Assembly: GCF_050296195.1 (NCBI RefSeq)
Contig: NZ_JBNKRB010000035.1
DNA from: Gynuella sp050296195
Lineage (GTDB): Bacteria > Pseudomonadota > Gammaproteobacteria > Pseudomonadales > Natronospirillaceae
Direction: 5' to 3' (one strand)
DNA: 64,000 nt
The translations under genes were made by a program, and so were the position numbers. Each line of letters starts with the position of its first letter. Within the stretch, counting starts at the first letter, position 1. The notes under the pieces were generated by a model. It was not told where the DNA came from, searched no databases, and saw nothing but the letters and a program-made list of their open reading frames with translations. Below, one piece after another: positions 9,017-16,322 of this stretch.

Positions 9017-9698
9017 TCAGCCCCAGGGGCTCGACGAACAGACCAAGATCCTCGTCAATATGGTATTCGCCAGGCTGCGCGCCAGTTATGGCCATCGTTT
9101 TGACAGTACTTTTGGCGATGGAGATTCGCTGAATATTGCCAAGCGCGAGTGGGGGTTCTGTTTACAGGGTTACAGCGAAGCACAACTGGCCAGTGCACTG
9201 CATGCCGCCAAGCTTAAATATGCCTGGCCACCTGCGATATCCGAATTTCTGGAACTGATGCAGACCAATCCCGAGGACCTTGGTCTGCCCAGTGCTCGTG
9301 ATGCCTATCAGGAAGCCTGTAGTTGTCGTATAGACCCTCGACGTTTTCCGTGGCGTCATGCCATTGTCTATGAAGCTGCCAAACGCACGGAATTCTGGCG
9401 TCTCAAAACCGCAACGGAAAAAGAAAGCTGGCCTCTATTCGAAAAAAACTACAAAGAACTGGTCAAAAAGGTATTGGATGGCGAAGACTTCACAGTCCCT
9501 GACAGCATCAGACTGGAAGACAACAGCTCCGTGACGGTAGCTTTGGATATTCAACAGTTGGCAGAACAAAATGGTATCGACTCCAGCCTGCTCTACTATA
9601 TGCAAAAGCCCATGCACAGCCCGATACGTCAACAACTCCGACAACGTGCACTTAAAAAACTGTCAGAGCTTGGCATCGATCTGGTGCTGCCAGATTAA
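8970..9698 (+). CDS. Lambda P-like replication protein (candidate DnaB helicase loader)
   Basis: 242 residues from the ATG at 8970; an upstream in-frame extension to 8805 is non-homologous and is the antisense-free shadow of the previous gene. The order of conserved blocks follows lambda P: FARL, KREW, PPAISEF (lambda FSQL, RRQW, LPSPGQF), then GLPSARDAY, FPWRHAIVYEA, and the C-terminal LVKKVLDGEDFTVP (lambda HMTARINRGEAIPEP). There is no Walker motif, so it is not a DnaC-type ATPase. Lambda P binds and remodels DnaB to load it at an origin. Translationally coupled to the DnaT-like gene. No integrase, repressor or structural phage gene is nearby, which argues for a domesticated chromosomal pair. 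Confidence 0.72.
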   Translation: MKSDEKSWISTTPTGNQPQGLDEQTKILVNMVFARLRASYGHRFDSTFGDGDSLNIAKREWGFCLQGYSEAQLASALHAAKLKYAWPPAISEFLELMQTNPEDLGLPSARDAYQEACSCRIDPRRFPWRHAIVYEAAKRTEFWRLKTATEKESWPLFEKNYKELVKKVLDGEDFTVPDSIRLEDNSSVTVALDIQQLAEQNGIDSSLLYYMQKPMHSPIRQQLRQRALKKLSELGIDLVLPD

Positions 9699-9754
9699 GA
9701 TTCTTTCTAAAGCACCAGGATGCCTAATGACACGACGAGACATGCTTCAGTCTG

Positions 9755-10522
9755 TCATTGATCAGAACCTATCTGCTTGGTGGCATCCAGCACCCGTTCG
9801 TCAGAATTATCCTTAATTTGCACACCACTTATTTTTCGTATCAAAAACTGATCAATCAAATATCCAGCCTTGGTGGCCGCCTGATCAAAACTTAAACCCC
9901 CCGGACGAATATTGGAGATGCAATTGCGATCAGCGTCGGTACAGCCTGTTTTAGGCCGATAGGTCAGGTACATACCAAGGCTGTTGGCAGCACTCAATCC
10001 AGGGCGTTCTCCCACCAGGACAATCACCAGCTCCGCCCGTAATAACTCCCCGACAGCATCGCCCACTGCAACCCTGCCTTGTTCGACGATGACCACCGGC
10101 GCTATCAGTTTCTCTTTCAGACAAGGCAGCTGACACAACCTGTTGATCATTTGACCGGCATTTTGCTGTACTGCGATGGTCGATAAGCCATCCGCCACGA
10201 CAAAGACCACCTCTGCAGCCGGCATTTGTTGTAACTGCGAGACAGATGGCGGGTTCAGCTGTCGTCCCAGATCCGGTCGGGTCAGATAAGCAGCACGATC
10301 AGAAGCCTGACTATGCAACACCACAGACTTTATTCCGACATCGGATAATTCCGCCGCTAATGATTCACAATCCAGCGCAGTCCAAACCGCGTCACGGGCA
10401 CGGGCATGATCCAGTTGAAACTTCAACTGAGCGGTAGTGGGCTGGCTAACCCCAACTTTGCCCAGACCAATACGGGCCTCAGTATACTGACTCAGAGCCT
10501 GCCATAGTTTATTGGTATTCAT
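9755..10522 (-). CDS. eutC: Ethanolamine ammonia-lyase small subunit
   Basis: 255 residues. EutC with EutB forms the adenosylcobalamin-dependent lyase that converts ethanolamine to acetaldehyde and ammonia. Family segments are easily seen: the N-terminal ARIGLGKVG, LDHARARDAV, VVADGLSTIAVQ, and GERPGLSAANSLGMYLTYRP, which line the cobalamin site. The start overlaps the eutB stop by 4 bp (ATGA). The last ~20 residues are a poorly conserved tail. No reactivase (eutA), transporter or microcompartment gene is in the window. Confidence 0.95.
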   Translation of the reverse strand: MNTNKLWQALSQYTEARIGLGKVGVSQPTTAQLKFQLDHARARDAVWTALDCESLAAELSDVGIKSVVLHSQASDRAAYLTRPDLGRQLNPPSVSQLQQMPAAEVVFVVADGLSTIAVQQNAGQMINRLCQLPCLKEKLIAPVVIVEQGRVAVGDAVGELLRAELVIVLVGERPGLSAANSLGMYLTYRPKTGCTDADRNCISNIRPGGLSFDQAATKAGYLIDQFLIRKISGVQIKDNSDERVLDATKQIGSDQ

Positions 10523-11922
10523 GATTCTATCCGCCCGAGTAATTTACTGGAAAAACCCGATAGAAAAGGGCTTTTCATAATTCCGGCATCCAGTACCCGG
10601 CCGGAATTATCGGTAATTGACATCTGTTTTAACCAATTAGCAAATTCCGGTGCTGGGGTCAGATTTAATGCTCTGCGTATATATAGCGCATCATGGAAAC
10701 TGGTTGTCTGATAGTTCAACATGACATCGTCGGACCCAGGTATACCCATAATAAAAGCCCCGCCGGCTACGGCAAATTGAGTCAGCAACATGTCCATATC
10801 ATCCTGATCGGCCTGAGCATGGTTGGTGTAACAGATATCACACCCCATGGGTAATCCGAGCAGTTTGCCGCAAAACAAATCTTCCAGCCCGGCCCGGATA
10901 ATCTGCTTGCCATCATATAAATATTCCGGACCGATAAATCCAACCACAGAATTGATCAGTAAGGGATCAAACTGCCGGGCCACAGCATAAGCCCGGGCCT
11001 CACAGGTCTGTTGATCGACACCATGATGGGCATTGGCTGAGAGTGCACTGCCCTGACCTGTTTCAAAATACATGCAATTGTTACCCACTGTTCCTCGGGC
11101 CAGATGCTCCCCTGCCTCTTTGGCCTCTTTTAACAACGCGAGGTTAATACCAAAAGACTCATTGGCTTTCTGGGTACCGGCAATGGACTGGAAAATAAGA
11201 TCTACAGGCGCACCTTGATTGATTAAATCGATCGTAGTCGTTACATGAGTCAAAACACAACTTTGAGTTGGAATCTGATATTCCTGAATCAAACCATCCA
11301 TTAAAGCCAACAACCGACGTACCGTCGCCGGATTATCTGAAGCCGGGTTGATACCGATAACGGCATCACCACATCCCATTAACAAACCATCCATCATTGA
11401 CGCTGCAATGCCCAATTCGTCATCCGTTGGGTGATTGGGTTGCAGACGTACGGATAAACACCCCGGCTGTCCGATAGTGTTACGAAAGCTGGCAACATTG
11501 TGGCATTTTTGCCCAACCAGAATCAGATCCTGAATACGCATGATTTTGCTGACGGCCGCAGCCATCTCTGGAGTCAGTGCCCATTTCAGCTGCTGGATCA
11601 ATGCCGGCGTGGTGGTTTCAGCCAGCAAAAACTCTCTAAACTCGCCGACTGTCAGGCCGGCAATCAATCGAAATGCTTCTGCATCATGATTATCCAGGAT
11701 CAAACGGGTTACTTCGTCCTGCTGGTAAGGAATAAATACATCATCCAGAAAATCCTCCAAAACCACTTCAGACAGACAAATCTGCGCAGCCACTCGTTCC
11801 AGTTCTGATTCTGCGGCAATACCCGCAAGCTCATCACCGGATCGGCGCGGAGTCGCCTTGGCCATCAATACTTTCAGATTGGGGAACGTCCAGCGAGTGG
11901 AATCAAGTAAACAGTGATACAT
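10519..11922 (-). CDS. eutB: Ethanolamine ammonia-lyase large subunit
   Basis: 467 residues from the ATG at 11922 (an in-frame TTG at 11934 is an alternative). This is the TIM-barrel catalytic subunit that binds ethanolamine and the radical. Diagnostic stretches include AKATPRRSGDELAGIAAES near the N-terminus, GDAVIGINPASD, QSIAGTQKANESFG, YFETGQGSALSANAHHG with the catalytic glutamate, and GCDICYTNHAQADQDD. The length is close to E. coli EutB (453). Operon with eutC; the 155 bp between it and pnp contains no promoter I can defend. Confidence 0.96.
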   Translation of the reverse strand: MYHCLLDSTRWTFPNLKVLMAKATPRRSGDELAGIAAESELERVAAQICLSEVVLEDFLDDVFIPYQQDEVTRLILDNHDAEAFRLIAGLTVGEFREFLLAETTTPALIQQLKWALTPEMAAAVSKIMRIQDLILVGQKCHNVASFRNTIGQPGCLSVRLQPNHPTDDELGIAASMMDGLLMGCGDAVIGINPASDNPATVRRLLALMDGLIQEYQIPTQSCVLTHVTTTIDLINQGAPVDLIFQSIAGTQKANESFGINLALLKEAKEAGEHLARGTVGNNCMYFETGQGSALSANAHHGVDQQTCEARAYAVARQFDPLLINSVVGFIGPEYLYDGKQIIRAGLEDLFCGKLLGLPMGCDICYTNHAQADQDDMDMLLTQFAVAGGAFIMGIPGSDDVMLNYQTTSFHDALYIRRALNLTPAPEFANWLKQMSITDNSGRVLDAGIMKSPFLSGFSSKLLGRIES

Positions 11923-12044
11923 AGCTATCGACAACCTGCAGCCCTAATAAACATCTGGCTTTAGGTCAGCAAAGCTAGTGCCAGATGACCGGCATAATGG
12001 GTAGATAAAAACTGGGAAGGATTTGGTTTGATATTCAGGTAAAA

Positions 12045-12068
12045 AAAAAGCGCCAAACGGCGCTTTTT
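12045..12068 (-). terminator. Intrinsic terminator of the rpsO-pnp operon
   Basis: A 10-bp perfect stem AAAAAGCGCC / GGCGCTTTTT with a 4-nt loop, followed on the minus strand by a run of T, starting 11 bp after the pnp stop. The A/T symmetry means it could also act from the other side. Confidence 0.9.
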
Positions 12069-12079
12069 CATAGGATCAA

Positions 12080-14194
12080 TTATACCGAGGCTTTTTCCTC
12101 GTCACTGATCTCTTTCATAGTCAGCTTAATACGGCCACGGTTATCAATATCCAGCACTTTGACCACGACTTCCTGACCTTCTTTCAGAACGTCAGCGACA
12201 GACTTAATACGTTCCTCTGCAATCTGGGAGATGTGAACCAGACCATCCTTACCAGGCAAGAATGTCACAAATGCACCAAAATCGGCCAACCGCGCGACAA
12301 CACCTTTATAGATTTTACCAATTTCCGCTTCCGCAGTAATCGCCAGAATCCGATCTTTTGCTGCCTTCATGGCCACACCATCCGGTGCATAAATACGAAT
12401 CGTACCGTCATCATCGATATCAATTTCAGTACCGGTTTCTTCAGTCAGCGCACGAATGGTCGCACCACCTTTACCGATCACATCGCGGATTTTATCAGCA
12501 TCGATTTTTACGGTTTCATTGGCCGGAGCATTAGGCGACAGCTCGGGACGTGCTGCAGAAATAACTTTGCTCATTTCACCCAGAATATGAATGCGGGCAT
12601 CATGTGCCTGTTGCAGCGCAATTTCCATGATTTCTTCGGTAATACCTTCAATTTTGATGTCCATCTGCAGCGCAGTAACACCCTTGGCCGATCCAGCCAC
12701 TTTGAAATCCATATCACCGAGATGATCCTCGTCACCGAGAATATCGGTTAGTACTGCAAAACCATCGCTCTCTTTGACCAATCCCATGGCGATACCAGCA
12801 ACCGGAACAGATACTGGAACACCCGCATCCATCAGCGCCAGAGAAGAACCGCAGACTGATGCCATAGAGCTTGAACCATTGGATTCAGTAATCTCGGAAA
12901 CAACCCGGACCGAATAAGGGAAATCCTCAGTGCTTGGCATGGATGCCTGAACACCACGGCGGGCCAGACGACCATGACCGATTTCACGGCGACCAACAGC
13001 CCCCATACGACCACATTCGCCCACACTGAATGGAGGGAAGTTGTAGTGCAGCATGAAGTAGTCATCACGCAGACCGGTCAGATCTTCTTCCATTTTGGCA
13101 TCACGTTTAGTGCCCAGCGTACAACTTACCAAAGCCTGGGTTTCACCACGGGTGAACAAAGCAGAACCATGCGCCCGTGGCAGCACGCCCACTTCCACTT
13201 CAATCGGACGAACAGTCTTGTTATCCCGACCATCAATACGTGGTTTGCCTTCTACCACATTGCGACGTACGAGTTTCTTTTCCAACTTACCAAAGATGGC
13301 CTTAATATCGTCAGCAGAGGGTTGACCTTCTTCTTCACCTGACAGGGTTTCAATTGCTTCATTACGCAGCAGTGTCAGTTGATCATAACGGGCCGCTTTT
13401 TCAACGATGGTATAGGCAGCCGCAATTTTGTCATAGTAAGCTGCTGATACAGTTTCCAGCAGTGAGGTGTTTTCCGGCTCTGGCTGCCAGTCCCATTTTT
13501 CTTTACCTGCTTCGCTGGCGAACTCAGTAATACCTGTAATGGCAGACTGCATTTCCATGTGCGCAAACAAAACGGCACCCAGCATCTGATCTTCAGTCAG
13601 CTCTTTGGCTTCTGATTCAACCATCAATACCGCATCTTTGGTACCAGCAACCACCATGTCCAGTGAAGACTCTGCTGCGGTAGCAACATCAGGGTTAAGA
13701 ATATAACCATGGTCATCACTGTAGCTGACACGTGCCGCAGCAATCGGACCGTTGAACGGGATGCCGGAAACCGCCAGTGCCGCAGAAGTCGCCAGCATTG
13801 CACAAATATCAGTTTCTTCTTTGGCTGATGCGGAAATCACGTTAATGATGACCTGAACCTCGTTCATAAACCCTTTGGGAAACAATGGACGAATGGGGCG
13901 ATCGATCAGACGGGATACCAATGTTTCTTTTTCAGATGGACGGCCTTCACGTTTCAGATACCCACCCGGGATCTTTCCGATCGAATAATATTTTTCCTGA
14001 TAGTGAACAGACAGGGGGAAGAAACCCTGGTCAGGCTTAGCTTCTTTGGCAGCCACAACGGTGGCCAGCACCTTGGATTCGCCCATAGATGCAATCACAG
14101 CACCCGTTGCCTGACGGGCCACTTTACCGGTTTCAAGAGTAACGGTATGAACACCAAATTGAAAAGTTTTAGTCTTTGCGGTTAAAAAACTCAC
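12080..14194 (-). CDS. pnp: Polyribonucleotide nucleotidyltransferase (PNPase)
   Basis: 704 residues from a GTG at 14194, chosen because AAGGA lies 9 nt upstream and the N-terminus then aligns with known PNPases (FQFGVHTVTLETG); the longer open frame to 14335 runs through a leader hairpin and is not coding. PNPase degrades RNA phosphorolytically 3' to 5' in the degradosome. Two RNase PH domains are visible (first at ~10-220; second with FTRGETQALVSCTLGT and the GSSSMASVCGSSLAL/MDAGVP stretch). A KH domain (IRDVIGKGGATIRAL) and an S1 domain (GKIYKGVVARLADFGAFV) end the protein. Last gene of the rpsO-pnp unit. Confidence 0.97.
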   Translation of the reverse strand: MSFLTAKTKTFQFGVHTVTLETGKVARQATGAVIASMGESKVLATVVAAKEAKPDQGFFPLSVHYQEKYYSIGKIPGGYLKREGRPSEKETLVSRLIDRPIRPLFPKGFMNEVQVIINVISASAKEETDICAMLATSAALAVSGIPFNGPIAAARVSYSDDHGYILNPDVATAAESSLDMVVAGTKDAVLMVESEAKELTEDQMLGAVLFAHMEMQSAITGITEFASEAGKEKWDWQPEPENTSLLETVSAAYYDKIAAAYTIVEKAARYDQLTLLRNEAIETLSGEEEGQPSADDIKAIFGKLEKKLVRRNVVEGKPRIDGRDNKTVRPIEVEVGVLPRAHGSALFTRGETQALVSCTLGTKRDAKMEEDLTGLRDDYFMLHYNFPPFSVGECGRMGAVGRREIGHGRLARRGVQASMPSTEDFPYSVRVVSEITESNGSSSMASVCGSSLALMDAGVPVSVPVAGIAMGLVKESDGFAVLTDILGDEDHLGDMDFKVAGSAKGVTALQMDIKIEGITEEIMEIALQQAHDARIHILGEMSKVISAARPELSPNAPANETVKIDADKIRDVIGKGGATIRALTEETGTEIDIDDDGTIRIYAPDGVAMKAAKDRILAITAEAEIGKIYKGVVARLADFGAFVTFLPGKDGLVHISQIAEERIKSVADVLKEGQEVVVKVLDIDNRGRIKLTMKEISDEEKASV

Positions 14195-14228
14195 TATGTT
14201 TTTCCTTTTTATAAACAATTTATTGTTT

Positions 14229-14313
14229 ACCAGACCACCGCAGAGCGCTTCTACCGTTGTGGCCGAAGAACAGCCACAATGGATAGAAGCACTCGTCTCT
14301 GGAGCAGACTGGT
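14229..14313 (-). promoter_or_regulatory. Long base-paired pnp leader, candidate RNase III autoregulation site
   Basis: Four nested complementary blocks form one extended hairpin ~35 bp upstream of the pnp start: ACCAG/CTGGT (14229-14233, 14309-14313), CAGAG/CTCTG (14241-14245, 14297-14301), GCTTCTA/TAGAAGC (14247-14253, 14284-14290) and TTGTGGC/GCCACAA (14257-14263, 14273-14279). In E. coli a hairpin at this place is cut by RNase III and the cut leader is degraded by PNPase, giving autoregulation. The structure is seen; the function is inferred by analogy. Confidence 0.6.
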
Positions 14314-14448
14314 TATTAAAGTGTGACCCGGACAATCCGCTTCACACGGCCGGACGAATCATACAGTAGTTATTTTTAATACTTATGAAACAGCCGGTGA
14401 GCCATTAACGACCCATTATTGCAGATACGAAACATATATCGGGAAATG

Positions 14449-14472
14449 AAAAAGACCCCGGACGGGGCCTTT
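14449..14472 (-). terminator. Terminator after rpsO
   Basis: On the minus strand a GC-rich stem (CCCCG/CGGGG extended by AAAG/CTTT across one mismatch) is followed by TTTTT. It lies 12 bp past the rpsO stop and probably lets only part of transcription into pnp. Confidence 0.75.
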
Positions 14473-14484
14473 AACTGAGAGAAA

Positions 14485-14754
14485 TCAGCGACGAAGTCCT
14501 AAACGACCAATCAATGTAGTATAACGGTCCAGACTTTTGCCTTTGAGATAATCCAACAGCTTACGACGCTGGTTAACCATACGGATCAAACCACGTCTTG
14601 AGTGGTGATCTTTTTTATGGGCTTTGAAGTGAGATTGCAACGCATCAATATTTGCACTCAACAAAGCAACCTGAACTTCTGGAGAACCTGTGTCACCTTC
14701 AGCTTGTTGATATTCTGTTACGATTTCTGCTTTTTTCTCAGGGCTTAATGCCAT
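14485..14754 (-). CDS. rpsO: 30S ribosomal protein S15
   Basis: 89 residues, exactly the E. coli length, from the ATG at 14754 with GGAG 9 nt upstream; the longer frame to 14850 is leader. S15 binds the central domain of 16S rRNA early in 30S assembly. Conserved stretches include TGSPEVQVALLSANI, HSRRGLIRMVNQRRKLLDYL and the C-terminal IGRLGLRR. Positioned between truB and pnp as in most gammaproteobacteria. Confidence 0.98.
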   Translation of the reverse strand: MALSPEKKAEIVTEYQQAEGDTGSPEVQVALLSANIDALQSHFKAHKKDHHSRRGLIRMVNQRRKLLDYLKGKSLDRYTTLIGRLGLRR

Positions 14755-14909
14755 GTTTCTTATCTCCAAATAAAAATATGCCTGCTGCCTGGCGGAAAAC
14801 CTGAAAGACAGCGCCTTACTGTTAGCGGCCGTGCATATTAACAGCGGCAACAGGTCTTATGCTGAAATGTCCAACATAGACGGCGGCGGATTATATCGAA
14901 AACATTCGC

Positions 14910-15827
14910 CTAATCCCAGTTAATTAAGCGTGCCGGTTTGATCAAACCATTCTCAGCCCGACCAACACCTATCATTTTCTGCGCCTGCTCGTCATAAACG
15001 CGGATCTGTGGAGTCTGAATCTGAGGCATATCTGGATATTTCACCGGATTGCCATGACAGAAACGTATCACTTGCTCCCCTGTCAGCGACACCATGGGCC
15101 ATTGAGTAATCATGCTATCGACAGGCAATAGCTGAGCCTGCAATTGTTCTGGAGTAAATAGCTGTAATTGCGCCAACTCAACTGCTTGCTGCAAGTGGTA
15201 GAGGCCATGCTTGATTCGGTGCAAGCGCGATACATGGGCACCGCAGCCTAACAACTGACCAAGTTCATCCACCAGGCTGCGAATATAGGTGCCTTTGCTG
15301 CAATGAATCTCCAGATCAATGGTTCGTTCATGAATTGCCAACACCTCAAAGCGAAATATGGTAACAGGCCTGACTTTGGCTTCTACTTCGATACCTGCTC
15401 TGGCAAGCTCATACATAGGCCGCCCATTTACCTTTAACGCCGAATATATCGGAGCAACCTGTTGAATCGTGCCGGTCAAATGCTCAGCAATGAGATTTTG
15501 CAGCTTTTCGGTAGTCACAGCAGCTGGAATATCTTTCTCTTCCACAACCTGACCATCAGCATCACAAGTATCTGTTCTCACACCCAGAACTGCTGTAGTC
15601 TGATAGGTCTTGTCACTATCGAGCAGCAATTGCGAAAACTTGGTGGCCTCACCAAGGCATATAGGCAACAAGCCCGTGGCCAAAGGGTCAAGCGCCCCAG
15701 TATGACCGGCTTTCTGTGCCTGATAGCATCGCTTGACCTGTTGCAGCACCGCATTGGAACTGTAACCCGAAGGCTTGTTGATCAACACCACGCCATGTAT
15801 TGGATTACCTTTACGCTTACGACTCAT
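14910..15827 (-). CDS. truB: tRNA pseudouridine-55 synthase
   Basis: 305 residues. Converts U55 in the T-loop of tRNAs to pseudouridine. The catalytic Asp47 lies in GHTGALDPLATG (41-52), and the YSALKVNGRPMYELAR and CSKGTYIRSLVDELG motifs are present. The C-terminal ~60 residues form the TruB-specific end domain. The ATG is 11 bp inside the rbfA stop region (overlap), indicating coupling. The gap to rpsO is 155 bp and may hold an rpsO promoter, which I could not locate. Confidence 0.97.
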   Translation of the reverse strand: MSRKRKGNPIHGVVLINKPSGYSSNAVLQQVKRCYQAQKAGHTGALDPLATGLLPICLGEATKFSQLLLDSDKTYQTTAVLGVRTDTCDADGQVVEEKDIPAAVTTEKLQNLIAEHLTGTIQQVAPIYSALKVNGRPMYELARAGIEVEAKVRPVTIFRFEVLAIHERTIDLEIHCSKGTYIRSLVDELGQLLGCGAHVSRLHRIKHGLYHLQQAVELAQLQLFTPEQLQAQLLPVDSMITQWPMVSLTGEQVIRFCHGNPVKYPDMPQIQTPQIRVYDEQAQKMIGVGRAENGLIKPARLINWD

Positions 15828-16206
15828 CTTGCCCCTGACGATCTAGATCAGACTGCACGGCATCATCGATCAATCGACTTAATTTATGCCCTTCACCCAA
15901 TAAATCATCGTAATGGAAACGCAATTGAGGAATGACTCTCAAGGACAATCCTTTTGCCAGCATCGTACGCAGGAAACTGGCAGCACCGTTAAGCACCGTT
16001 TCACTCTGTTTCTTGCTGCTGTCTGAATCATCCAAAGCCATGCAGGTAAAATACACATCGGCGTAACTGAGGTCCTTACTGACCTTCACGTTATTGATGG
16101 TCACCATACCAACTCTGGGGTCCTTGACTTCCTGTTGAATCAACATCGCCAAATCTCGCTGCATTTGATCAGCAATTCGACGGGTTCTGCTAAATTGTTG
16201 TGCCAT
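15817..16206 (-). CDS. rbfA: Ribosome-binding factor A
   Basis: 129 residues with the KH-like fold of RbfA: SRTRRIADQMQRDLAMLI at the start, VKDPRVGMVTINNVKVSKDLSYADVYF in the middle, and LRVIPQLRFHYDD near residue 105. It binds immature 30S subunits and aids 16S 5'-end maturation and cold adaptation. The start has AGGA 7 nt upstream. A terminator-like hairpin lies between it and infB. Confidence 0.96.
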   Translation of the reverse strand: MAQQFSRTRRIADQMQRDLAMLIQQEVKDPRVGMVTINNVKVSKDLSYADVYFTCMALDDSDSSKKQSETVLNGAASFLRTMLAKGLSLRVIPQLRFHYDDLLGEGHKLSRLIDDAVQSDLDRQGQDES

Positions 16207-16229
16207 TTTCTTTTCCTATATACCAGGAA

Positions 16230-16262
16230 ACAAAAAGCTCTCAGGCTTACACCGGAGAGCTT
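16230..16262 (-). terminator. Terminator-like hairpin between infB and rbfA
   Basis: On the minus strand AAGCTCTC and GAGAGCTT (16255-16262 and 16235-16242) form an 8-bp perfect stem with a 12-nt loop, followed by a short U-run. It lies ~60 bp after the infB stop and ~30 bp before the rbfA start, so it probably attenuates expression of rbfA-truB relative to infB. Confidence 0.6.
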
Positions 16263-16322
16263 CCTTAATTGTTTGATTACCAGATCCCGGCTAACCGGTA
16301 CCTACGATCTAAAGTTACCTGG

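Noticed and set aside
8249..9698. Prophage remnant because of lambda P-like protein
   Set aside because: No integrase, repressor, lysis or structural gene and no attachment repeats nearby; flanks are ordinary chromosomal genes.
14195..14335. N-terminal extension of pnp in the open frame
   Set aside because: It covers the leader hairpin; the extra residues have no homology and the GTG at 14194 has a ribosome site and the correct N-terminus.
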